DNA from: Rhabdothermincola sp037478855
Lineage (GTDB): Bacteria; Actinomycetota; Acidimicrobiia; Acidimicrobiales; Acidimicrobilacustridaceae
Reading direction: 5' to 3'
Assembly: GCA_037478855.1 (NCBI GenBank)
Contig: JBBFLY010000015.1
Span: 1-48,138, forward strand
DNA: 48,138 nt
Every line of letters starts with the position of its first letter. The first letter of the stretch is position 1. The translations under genes and the position numbers were made by a program. Shown piece after piece: positions 1 through 7,131 of the stretch. The notes beneath the pieces are model-generated. The model saw only the letters and a program-made list of their open reading frames with translations, was not told the origin of the DNA and made no database searches.

Positions 1-1222
1 GCTCCAGGGCGAGGATCGCCAGGTCGGCGAGGACCAGGTGGGCGTTCAGGACGGGGTCGGTTGTGGCGAGGAGGCGCTCTGCGAGAAGACCATCGGTCGT
101 CACCGCGCGAAGCGCCGCGCCATCCGCCGTGCGCATCTCGAAGGCCAGGAGATCCGCCGGGCTGGATGGCTTCTGCGGTCCAGCGATCCGGTCGGCGGGA
201 ACCACCACCTGGGAGACCCCCGCGTCGCGAAGGCGGCTGAGCGCGGTCGGGTCGGTGTGCTGATCGGCGAGCCAGGTGTCCGAGTCGGGCCAGATCCCGA
301 GCTGCGCGGCGACGACCTCCGTGCCGGTGGCGAGCTGCCGGGTGAGCCCGATGTCGGCGTCCGCATCAGAGGGTGCAGCACGTGCCCACGCGGCGAGGTC
401 GATCGGGGCGTATGGCCGCGCTAGCACGTGGCGGCCGGGGAGGGCGCGGGCGAGCGTCGCGAGCAGGTCCGTCCCCTCTTCCCGTGCGACAGCCAACGCA
501 TCGACGGTCTCGGGTGAGGGGACCAGGCTGACCGCCACGTCCGGGGTCCGCGACAGGGCCGAGATCGTGGTACTGAGGCGGTTGCGATCCGTCGAGGTGA
601 GCTGCAGCGAGCCGTCTGGGCGGAACGGCGATCGCGCCTCGAGCGGGACGATCAGCGAGAGCGCGAGAGGCACTCCGCTTGAGCCGCTGCGCGGGAGGCG
701 GATCAGATGGGTCACGAGGCGCGCCGCCTGCTTCCCCTCGGGGTCGACCACGGAGATGCTGACCGGGTACACGCCCGCACTGCTGAGGCGGACGCCGAAC
801 GGCGGAGTCTCCGTCCCGCCGACGGGGACCACGACCTGGTAGGTGCCGTCTTCACGGGCCAGGTTGTTGAGCGGCCAGCTCGGCGGTCCGGGCCGCAACG
901 GTGAGCCGAGGCTCTGAGCGCGGATGGTGTCGCTGAAGCGGCTGCGTGAGCTGACCGCCGGGTGGACATCGATGGCGAGCCGGGCGTCGGGCGGGGCGTC
1001 GGACACCCGCAGACGGAGCTCGAACGTGCCCTGGGGCGCGACCCACGGGGTTTGCGCGAGGAGCTCGATGCGTGTGCCGGCTTCCGGTTCAGTTGGTGGC
1101 TGGGCTCGCGCCGGAGGGCTGGGCGTCCCGAGCTGGAGAGCTGCGAGGATTGCGAGCAGAGCGAGCAGTGCCCGCAGCGCGGTGCGCATCGATCGGTGGC
1201 CGCGATGGGTGACGCCGGTCAT
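1..1222 (-). CDS. DUF6049-family exported protein (partial, C-terminus off window)
   Basis: One uninterrupted minus-strand frame runs from ATG at 1222 to the left edge, at least 407 codons, so the C-terminus is missing. The N-terminus is basic (THRGHRSMRTALRALL), followed by a Leu/Ala-rich hydrophobic stretch at about residues 14-32 and an Ala-rich ARAQ cleavage-like site near 40, so it is probably exported or membrane-anchored. The rest is a beta-rich Pro/Val/Thr protein without catalytic motifs that I recognise. Its start overlaps the GNAT stop (ATGA), so the two are probably cotranscribed. The composition and the nearby cca gene match the actinobacterial DUF6049 family, which in mycobacteria sits between mutT4/pcnA and murJ. 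I infer that murJ follows outside the window. A later start at 1189 is possible. No function is established for this family. Confidence 0.75.
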   Translation of the reverse strand, partial: MTGVTHRGHRSMRTALRALLALLAILAALQLGTPSPPARAQPPTEPEAGTRIELLAQTPWVAPQGTFELRLRVSDAPPDARLAIDVHPAVSSRSRFSDTIRAQSLGSPLRPGPPSWPLNNLAREDGTYQVVVPVGGTETPPFGVRLSSAGVYPVSISVVDPEGKQAARLVTHLIRLPRSGSSGVPLALSLIVPLEARSPFRPDGSLQLTSTDRNRLSTTISALSRTPDVAVSLVPSPETVDALAVAREEGTDLLATLARALPGRHVLARPYAPIDLAAWARAAPSDADADIGLTRQLATGTEVVAAQLGIWPDSDTWLADQHTDPTALSRLRDAGVSQVVVPADRIAGPQKPSSPADLLAFEMRTADGAALRAVTTDGLLAERLLATTDPVLNAHLVLADLAILALE

Positions 1223-1944
1223 GCACGGTTCCCGTTCCCGTCGAGCGGATGCTCCAGCACCGCCAGCCCGTGGGGCTCGTGCACGAAGCCGAGGTGCACG
1301 TAGAGCGCCAACGCCCGCTCGTTGCTCTCCTGGGTGTTCACGAGCACCGACCGGGCCCCGTGACGGCGGGACCAGTTCAGGGCGTCGATGGTGAGCGCAG
1401 TGCCGACCCCGAGACCCTGGTGATCGGGACGCACCGCGAGTCGTTGGAGGTAGCCGATCGAGCCGGCTCGCCCGGTGATGGCGTAGCCGACTACCCCGTC
1501 GGCGTCGGCCACCCGGAAGCGGGAGGTGGGCGTCGCGCCGCGAGCGTCGTCGAGACCGGCCTGATCGAAGCGCCAGAACGGGGAGAACGCGGCGCCATCG
1601 ACGGCGAGCACCGCGTCGCGGTCACGGCGACGCCCGCGGCGGAGGCGAACCCCGGCGGGCGGCTTGACGGGCGGGACGTGTCGTAGGTCGTGACGCAACA
1701 GGTGCAGGCGTTCGTACACCGTGAAGCCTGCTTCGAGGAAGGGGCGCTGCTCATCGTGGGTCAGCGCGGAGGTGAGCGCGCACCGGTATCCCTCCCGCGC
1801 CAGGTGTTCGAGGCACTGGCCGACAGCTTCGGGGGAGGGGATCTGGTCTGCGCTGGGGGTGAGCTGCGCGATCGCCGGATCGGCGCGCCACGGGGTGACG
1901 CGGAGCCGGCCAGAGCCCCAGTGCAGCACGTGAACCTCTCCCAT
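1219..1944 (-). CDS. GNAT-family N-acetyltransferase
   Basis: This 241-residue protein would transfer an acetyl group from acetyl-CoA to an amine or lysine; the substrate cannot be read from the sequence. The C-terminal half is a typical GNAT domain: the acetyl-CoA-binding motif A is at 167-184 (QRLAVRPDHQGLGVGTAL), followed by NERALALYVHLGF near 208-220. The N-terminal 90 residues look like a second, degenerate GNAT-like half. ATG at 1944 is chosen because upstream frame extension would run into the divergent deacetylase gene. TATCCT lies 12 bases before the start. The gene is transcribed away from the histone-deacetylase-family gene starting at 2056 and overlaps the DUF6049 gene by 4 bases. 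A protein-acetylation role is only suggested by the neighbour. Confidence 0.85.
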   Translation of the reverse strand: MGEVHVLHWGSGRLRVTPWRADPAIAQLTPSADQIPSPEAVGQCLEHLAREGYRCALTSALTHDEQRPFLEAGFTVYERLHLLRHDLRHVPPVKPPAGVRLRRGRRRDRDAVLAVDGAAFSPFWRFDQAGLDDARGATPTSRFRVADADGVVGYAITGRAGSIGYLQRLAVRPDHQGLGVGTALTIDALNWSRRHGARSVLVNTQESNERALALYVHLGFVHEPHGLAVLEHPLDGNGNRA

Positions 1945-2042
1945 GAGTCTGCGACGAGGATACGACCGCCGCTCATCGTGGGGAGAGGCGCACCCCGGAG
2001 AGAGGCGGGCTCCGCTCGCGGCGACCTCGCTGCGGCGACAGG

Positions 2043-2048
2043 TACCCT
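2043..2048 (+). promoter_or_regulatory. -10 hexamer TACCCT, leaderless promoter
   Basis: TACCCT ends 7 bases before the GTG at 2056, so transcription would start at or next to the first codon. No Shine-Dalgarno sequence precedes the GTG. Confidence 0.5.
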
Positions 2049-2055
2049 CGCCGTC

Positions 2056-3069
2056 GTGACCATCCTCCTCGCCACACACCCGCAGTTCGAGCGGCACGAC
2101 CCCGGGCGCTGGCATCCGGAGCGCCCGGAGCGGCTCGCGGCCGTGGCGCGGGGCATCGAGAGCGCAGGCATCGCCGAAGCGGTGGTGTCCTTCCAGCCCC
2201 GACCCGCCGCCGAGGCGGAGATCGAGCGGGTGCACCCGGGTCGGTACCTGCAGGCGCTGCGGGAGCTGTCGGCGGCGGGGGGTGGGCACATCGACCCGGA
2301 CACCGTCACCTCGGAGGGTTCGTACGACGCCGCGCTGCTGGCGGCGGGTGCCGGGCTCGATGCGATCGAGCGGCTGGACGCGGGCGAGGCAGACGTGGCG
2401 TTCTGCGCGGTTCGCCCGCCGGGTCATCACGCGACGCCCACCCGCCCGATGGGCTTCTGCCTGGTGAACAACGTTGCGGTCTCGGCGGCCGCGCTCGCCG
2501 ACCGGGGTGAGCGGGTGTTGATCGTCGACTACGACGCGCACCACGGCAACGGCACGCAGGACGCCTTCTACGCGGACCCGCGTGTGGTGTACGCCTCGTT
2601 TCACGAGTACCCCTTGTATCCGGGCACCGGTGCGCTGGAGGAGACCGGTCGGGGTGTCGGGGCCGGGGCGACGATCAACGTGCCTTTGCCGGCGGGAGCC
2701 ACGGGTGACGTCTACCGGCTCGCGCTCGACTTGCTCATCGCCCCGCTCGTTGACGTGTGGCAGCCGACCTGGCTCATCGTCTCGGCGGGATATGACGCGC
2801 ATCGGGCTGATCCGCTGACCGGCCTCGGTCTCCGGGCAGGGGATTTCGCTGACCTGACCGGTGAGCTCTGCCAGCTCGTCCCAGCCGGGCGTCGGCTGCT
2901 GTTCCTCGAAGGCGGGTACGACCTGGATGCGCTGGCCGGCTCGGTGGGGGCGTCACTGGCCCGGCTGGTCGACGGCGAGTACCGGCCTGAGCCCGCGACC
3001 TCCGGTGGCCCCGGTCGGGCGGTGGTCGAAGCGGCACGCCGGATTCGTGACGAGTTCGGCTGGCCCTGA
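2056..3069 (+). CDS. Histone deacetylase family protein (AcuC/acetylpolyamine amidohydrolase type)
   Basis: A 337-residue zinc-dependent deacetylase-fold enzyme that would remove acetyl groups from lysines, polyamines or small acetylated amides in the cytoplasm. The family hallmarks are all visible: HPERPERL at 20-27, the active-site His pair at 124-125 in PPGHHATP, zinc ligands Asp160 and His162 in DYDAHHGNG, Asp247 in SAGYDAH, and the catalytic Tyr288 in EGGYD. The frame is open upstream to 1690, but that stretch overlaps the GNAT gene. GTG at 2056 is preferred because a TACCCT hexamer lies 7 bases upstream and the protein then begins at the usual family start. It is divergent from a GNAT acetyltransferase gene with 111 bases between the starts, recalling the acuA/acuC pairing in Bacillus. 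The substrate is unknown. Confidence 0.9.
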   Translation: MTILLATHPQFERHDPGRWHPERPERLAAVARGIESAGIAEAVVSFQPRPAAEAEIERVHPGRYLQALRELSAAGGGHIDPDTVTSEGSYDAALLAAGAGLDAIERLDAGEADVAFCAVRPPGHHATPTRPMGFCLVNNVAVSAAALADRGERVLIVDYDAHHGNGTQDAFYADPRVVYASFHEYPLYPGTGALEETGRGVGAGATINVPLPAGATGDVYRLALDLLIAPLVDVWQPTWLIVSAGYDAHRADPLTGLGLRAGDFADLTGELCQLVPAGRRLLFLEGGYDLDALAGSVGASLARLVDGEYRPEPATSGGPGRAVVEAARRIRDEFGWP

Positions 3070-3105
3070 GGCTGACTGGCGGCCGTTGGTGGCTGGGCGG
3101 GCCGG

Positions 3106-3111
3106 TAGCGT
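3106..3111 (+). promoter_or_regulatory. -10 hexamer TAGCGT, leaderless promoter of cca
   Basis: TAGCGT ends 8 bases before the GTG start at 3120, and no ribosome binding site is present, which fits leaderless transcription. Confidence 0.5.
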
Positions 3112-3119
3112 GGCCCGCC

Positions 3120-4547
3120 GTGATCCCGGATCGACTGCGACCCGTCCTCGAGCAGACACGCCCGTTCGCGGAGCGCTTCGCTGGGGCTGGCTTCCGGCTC
3201 TACCTGGTGGGGGGCGTCGTGCGGGACCTGCTCGTGGGGCGGGAGCTCGCTGCCGATCGCGATATCGATCTCACCACCGACGCCCGTCCCGAACAGATCA
3301 AGCAGCTCGTCCGTGATCTGGCTGACGCGGTGTGGACGCAGGGCGAGCGCTTCGGCACGATCGGCTGCAAGCGTGGCGAGTGGACCTTCGAGATCACCAC
3401 GCATCGGGCAGAGGCCTACACACCCGACTCCCGCAAGCCGGAGGTGCGGTTCGCCGACGTGGTCGAGACGGACCTGTCACGCCGGGACTTCACGGTGAAC
3501 GCGATGGCGCTCGCGTTGCCAGATCCCGAGCTCATCGACCCCTTCGACGGAGCCGGCGACCTGGCGGCGGCCCGACTCCGTACGCCGCTGTCGCCTGAGG
3601 AGTCGTTCGCTGATGACCCGCTGCGGATGCTGCGCGCCGCGCGCTTCATCGCCGGGTACGGCCTGGAGCCGGTTCCGGAGCTGACGGCCGCGGTCAGGAG
3701 GATGCGCCATCGGTTGGCGATCGTCTCCGCGGAGCGGATCCGCGACGAGCTCGACAAGCTCCTCGTGGTGCCCGACCCGACCGCTGGCTTGTGGTTCCTG
3801 GTGGATACCGGACTGATGGAGGAGTTCCTCCCGGAGGTGCCGGCCATGCGCCTCGAGCAGGACCCGATCCATCGCCACAAGGATGTGCTCACCCACACGT
3901 TCGCAGTCGTCGCGAAGACCAGTCCGCGCAGGATCGTGCGTCTCGCGGCCCTGTTCCACGATGTCGGCAAGCCGCGTACGCGCTCGTACGGTGAGCACGG
4001 TGTGTCGTTCCACCATCACGAGGTGGTGGGCGCCCGGATGACCCGGCAGCGGATGCGGGAGCTGCGCTACGCCAACGAGGACATCGAGGCGGTGAGCCGA
4101 CTCGTCTACCTGCACCTGCGGTTCCACACCTACAAGATGGGCTGGACCGACAGTGCTGTGAGGCGCTTCGTCCGTGACGCCGGCCCGCTGCTCGATGACC
4201 TGATCGAGTTGACCCGTTGCGACTGCACGACCCGCAACGAACGGAAGGCCCGGGCGCTCGCTGCCCGGATGGATGAGCTCGAGGCACGCATCGCGGAGCT
4301 CGCGGCGAAGGAGGAGCTGGCGTCGATCCGGCCTGATCTCGACGGTCGGGAGGTGATGGCGCACCTCGGGATCGGGCCCGGGCCGCTCGTGGGTGAGGCG
4401 CTCGACCACCTCCTCGAGCTGCGTATGGAGGAAGGTCCGCTCGGCCGAGAGGAGGCGCTTCGCCGGCTCGACGAGTGGTGGGCGGTGCGGTCCGCATCGG
4501 GCGACGCCCCTGCGGACCCCACCCTTGGCGAAGAGCACGATGCGTGA
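3120..4547 (+). CDS. cca: CCA tRNA nucleotidyltransferase (PcnA/Cca family)
   Basis: A 475-residue class II nucleotidyltransferase expected to add or repair the 3' CCA of tRNAs. The N-terminal polymerase head has GGVVRD at 31-36 and the metal-binding Asp48-x-Asp50 (DRDIDL). The central region carries the RNA-binding domain found between head and HD domain (LRMLRAARF). An HD-type phosphohydrolase domain follows, with LFHDVGK at 278-284 and a His-rich stretch after it, as in the actinobacterial PcnA form. GTG at 3120 is chosen because TAGCGT lies 8 bases upstream. The gene faces the methyltransferase gene and ends before a 13-bp perfect hairpin. The family also contains poly(A) polymerases. The actinobacterial context and the HD domain favour CCA addition. 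Confidence 0.93.
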   Translation: MIPDRLRPVLEQTRPFAERFAGAGFRLYLVGGVVRDLLVGRELAADRDIDLTTDARPEQIKQLVRDLADAVWTQGERFGTIGCKRGEWTFEITTHRAEAYTPDSRKPEVRFADVVETDLSRRDFTVNAMALALPDPELIDPFDGAGDLAAARLRTPLSPEESFADDPLRMLRAARFIAGYGLEPVPELTAAVRRMRHRLAIVSAERIRDELDKLLVVPDPTAGLWFLVDTGLMEEFLPEVPAMRLEQDPIHRHKDVLTHTFAVVAKTSPRRIVRLAALFHDVGKPRTRSYGEHGVSFHHHEVVGARMTRQRMRELRYANEDIEAVSRLVYLHLRFHTYKMGWTDSAVRRFVRDAGPLLDDLIELTRCDCTTRNERKARALAARMDELEARIAELAAKEELASIRPDLDGREVMAHLGIGPGPLVGEALDHLLELRMEEGPLGREEALRRLDEWWAVRSASGDAPADPTLGEEHDA

Positions 4548-4717
4548 TATTGTGAGCGCACTCAGTCACCGTTCGCGGTGGCTGGCGGGGAAGTGATGAT
4601 CCGCAGGTTGAACTGGTCGCTGCGCCTGCGGGGAGCTAGAGCGAACCCGGCCCCGGTCGATCGAACCGAAGGCGCCGGGTTCTGCTGGTTTTCGGGCCCG
4701 GCTGTGCTGGCGATGCT

Positions 4718-4748
4718 GGCAGGTGGGGGCCTGGTGCCCCCACCTGCC
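4718..4748. terminator. Bidirectional terminator hairpin between cca and methyltransferase gene
   Basis: A perfect 13-bp stem (GGCAGGTGGGGGC at 4718-4730 with its complement at 4736-4748) closes a 5-base loop, without a T-tract. It lies between convergent genes, 10 bases past the methyltransferase stop, so it can serve both. The rest of the gene-free stretch 4548-4757 shows nothing else convincing. Confidence 0.7.
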
Positions 4749-4757
4749 GCGTCCGGC

Positions 4758-5543
4758 TCAGATGCCTTCTTTGCGGGCCCGGATCAGCAAGGTGGCCGGC
4801 ACCCGAGCCATCGTCGGCTTCCAGAACGACGATCGGGGACCTTCGATCGGCTCGGGCTCGAGAAGGTTGTCGACCCGGAAGTTCGCCCGGGTCAGGCTCA
4901 CGAACACCTCGGAGATCGTGCGGGGCAGCTCTGCGCCGCTCGCGTCGCCCGTGTTCCACGGCACCGGGGTGCGCTCGAAGTACGAGCCGCCTTCGGCCAC
5001 ACGGAAGGCGGGGTGGGGTAGCGAGAACACGAGCGGGCTACCGGTGCGCAACACGCGGTGGACCTGGCGGAAGACCCGGTCGAGGTCCGGTACGGAGGCC
5101 AGCGCATACACGCTGAGAACGAGGTCGATGGTGTCGGCCCGGACAAACGCCAGCTCTGCGAGGTCGCTCTGGTGCAGCTCGACCCGGACCTCCTCGCGCT
5201 CACACACGGCCCGTACCCGCTCCAGCCGTCGAGGTGACGGGTCGACGACGATGACGTGCGCGCCTTGCCGGGCCAGTGCCACGGCAGCGTGCCCTGCGCC
5301 GCACCCCAGCTCGAGCACCCGCTTGCCCTCGAGATGGCCGAGCAGCTTGAAGTCGGCATCGGTCGGGATGTCGGGGCCGTAGGTGACGGTGTCGCTGGGG
5401 ATCACCGCTCCGGTCGGGAAGACCGCGGAGATCGGCAGGTCTCGGTCTGGCGATTCGGTGGCGAGGTCTTCACCGGGAGTGGGCGCAGGGCGCAGGCGAC
5501 CGCTGGGGTGCCCGCTCGTGAGGTCTTCGGGCAGGTCAGGCAT
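4758..5543 (-). CDS. SAM-dependent class I methyltransferase
   Basis: A protein of about 261 residues with a Rossmann-fold methyltransferase domain. Motif I reads VLELGCGAGHAAVALARQG, followed by IVVDPSPRRLE and the post-motif DLVLSVYALASV, then PLVFSLPHP. The substrate cannot be told. The first 50 residues are Pro-rich and probably flexible. ATG at 5543 is preferred to the in-frame TTG at 5561, because CAGACT sits 7 bases upstream in the same place as the TAnnnT hexamers of other genes here. It is convergent with cca and shares the hairpin at 4718-4748. The last third (FVSLTRANFRVDNLLEPEP) resembles small-molecule methyltransferases of the UbiE/Methyltransf_11 type. Confidence 0.85.
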   Translation of the reverse strand: MPDLPEDLTSGHPSGRLRPAPTPGEDLATESPDRDLPISAVFPTGAVIPSDTVTYGPDIPTDADFKLLGHLEGKRVLELGCGAGHAAVALARQGAHVIVVDPSPRRLERVRAVCEREEVRVELHQSDLAELAFVRADTIDLVLSVYALASVPDLDRVFRQVHRVLRTGSPLVFSLPHPAFRVAEGGSYFERTPVPWNTGDASGAELPRTISEVFVSLTRANFRVDNLLEPEPIEGPRSSFWKPTMARVPATLLIRARKEGI

Positions 5544-5648
5544 CGGCGCCAGTCTGCCCAAACACGCCGTAGCAGACGGGGATGTCCTGACGGGTCACAC
5601 CCCGTGGAGGTTGAGTGAGACGGAGCTCGGGAGTGCTGTCGTCGAGGG

Positions 5649-6545
5649 CTAGACGAACCACTTCAGGTTCAGGTAGCACTCGATGGCGTCGATCTCGGCA
5701 GCGGTGAGCACCGAGTTGTAGATGATGATCTCGCCGATCTGGCCGTCGAAGAAGGCCTGAGTGGTCAGGTCGTTGGCGCCAACTCGAAGCATGTCGGCGT
5801 TGCCGCCTGACGCCACGCTGGGGGTGAGATCCTGTGCTGGGTTGCCGAGGTTCAGCGTCCGCGGAGTGAGGTTGACCCGCAGGGTGGAGACCGTCGTGGA
5901 CTGCGTCACCGTCACCAGATCGGTACCGAGGGTGTAGTTCGTGGCGTCGGTGCCGGTGGCGTTGCCGTTGGACGCGATCGTGAACGTCTCGGTGCCCCCA
6001 AGATTGCTGGTGACATCAGCGCCCCCGATCTGCCAAGCGGTGATGCTGTTTCCGGCACTGGAGTCATAGCCCCACAGGACCGGCCCGTCAGGCGACACGT
6101 CGTTTCTCGCCACGTAGAAGACAGTGGCCGACGTCAGAGCTGCGAAGCCCGGGTCGGCGGCCATCCAGTCGAGGAACTCGTTGCCGAAGAACTCAACGGA
6201 GCCGAGACCGTTGATGCCCGTGTTGAACCGCCACAGAGGTTGGTTCGCCAGTGTCAGCTGCTCGAGGTGACGGGCGTTGCCGGACTTGTCCCACCACTCC
6301 TGCACGGGGACGTCAGTGTTGGGGTTCGACGGCGGATTGATCGTGGTGGGATCCGCGCCGTCGTACCATGCGAACAGGCCGGGGATGTCCGTTGGATCGG
6401 AGATGCCGCACGTGGCCTGCGCGAGCGCCCTGGTCGACGCGATGGTCGGCGCCGTCCACGCCACTGCGGCGCCCACCCCCACCTTCTTCAGGAACGAACG
6501 TCGACCCTCACGGTGTCGACCGTCGTTCAGTTCGTCGTGAGCCAT
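5649..6545 (-). CDS. Tat-exported LamG/concanavalin-like domain protein
   Basis: A 298-residue protein that begins with a twin-arginine signal (GRRSFLKKVGVGAAVAWTA) at about residues 13-31, followed by an ALAQ cleavage-like site, so it should be exported folded. The mature part looks like one LamG/concanavalin A-like beta-sandwich: FAWYDGAD near the start, VQEWWDKSGNARHL, VEFFGNEFLDW, then DGQIGEIIIYN and a closing IECYLNLKWFV typical of these domains. Such domains usually bind sugars or other surface ligands. No catalytic residues are apparent. ATG at 6545 has a G-rich ribosome binding site (GGGGGG) about 4 bases upstream; an upstream ATG at 6593 would bury the Tat signal. The Asn/Thr-rich composition differs from neighbouring cytoplasmic genes. 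Confidence 0.75.
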   Translation of the reverse strand: MAHDELNDGRHREGRRSFLKKVGVGAAVAWTAPTIASTRALAQATCGISDPTDIPGLFAWYDGADPTTINPPSNPNTDVPVQEWWDKSGNARHLEQLTLANQPLWRFNTGINGLGSVEFFGNEFLDWMAADPGFAALTSATVFYVARNDVSPDGPVLWGYDSSAGNSITAWQIGGADVTSNLGGTETFTIASNGNATGTDATNYTLGTDLVTVTQSTTVSTLRVNLTPRTLNLGNPAQDLTPSVASGGNADMLRVGANDLTTQAFFDGQIGEIIIYNSVLTAAEIDAIECYLNLKWFV

Positions 6546-6691
6546 CGCCCCCCGCCACCTCACTCGGAGTCGGTACGTGCGTATGCAGAGCAAGATTCCC
6601 CAGGAAGTTTGTCATGCCAGCCCCCGTCACGCCACCACCGCTTGTGTGTGTGGTCCCGTCACCAGACACCTGCTGGCGACGGGTGGCTCGC

Positions 6692-6697
6692 TAGCCT
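6692..6697 (+). promoter_or_regulatory. -10 hexamer TAGCCT, leaderless promoter
   Basis: TAGCCT ends 8 bases before the GTG at 6706 and sets the start of the DUF5318 gene. No Shine-Dalgarno sequence is present. Confidence 0.5.
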
Positions 6698-6705
6698 GGG
6701 CGTTC

Positions 6706-7110
6706 GTGAGCTTCGGCCCTGGTGCGCTGCGCGGTGCGAGGACCGCCCTTCCCGGCGAGGTCGACTACCGGTTGGCTCGCCAGGCGGTGCTCGCCGAGTT
6801 CCGCAAGGGTCGCCTCGCGCAACATGAGATCTGCGATGCGCACCCCGAGCTGATGCGGGCAGCCAGGGAGTGCAGCGAACCGACCGGGCAGCGCTGTCCC
6901 GTCTGTGAGGTCTCCGATCTGGTGCTCGTCACCTACGTGTTCGGTCCTCGGCTGCCGGCCCACGGACGCTGCATCACCTCGCGCGCAGAGCTCCGATCGC
7001 TGGCGAAGCGCCGTGGCGATCTCGCCTGCTACGTGGTCGAGGTGTGTCCCGAGTGCTCCTGGAACCACCTGGCGCGTACCTTCGTGTTGAACCCGGCCCG
7101 CTCGGTTTGA
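6706..7110 (+). CDS. DUF5318 family protein
   Basis: A 134-residue cytoplasmic protein matching the actinobacterial DUF5318 family in length and in the opening VDYRLARQAVLAEFRKGR, then ICDAHPELMRAARE. Two CxxC pairs, Cys64/Cys67 (CPVC) and Cys114/Cys117 (CPEC), probably hold a zinc ion. GTG at 6706 is used instead of the open frame upstream to 6577 because TAGCCT lies 8 bases before it and the family starts there. It is followed after 21 bases by a class A penicillin-binding protein, the order found in mycobacteria (Rv0049-ponA1), which suggests a link with cell-wall growth. The molecular role is unknown. Confidence 0.85.
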   Translation: MSFGPGALRGARTALPGEVDYRLARQAVLAEFRKGRLAQHEICDAHPELMRAARECSEPTGQRCPVCEVSDLVLVTYVFGPRLPAHGRCITSRAELRSLAKRRGDLACYVVEVCPECSWNHLARTFVLNPARSV

Positions 7111-7131
7111 GCCGGCCGGAGCGACACGGTC

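Noticed and set aside
38..969. Several open frames on both strands in the first kilobase
   Set aside because: They are shadows of the single minus-strand frame running from 1222 to the edge; none has a ribosome binding site or family likeness.
1690..2055. Upstream extension of the deacetylase frame
   Set aside because: It overlaps the GNAT gene and lacks deacetylase-family residues; the TACCCT hexamer supports GTG 2056.
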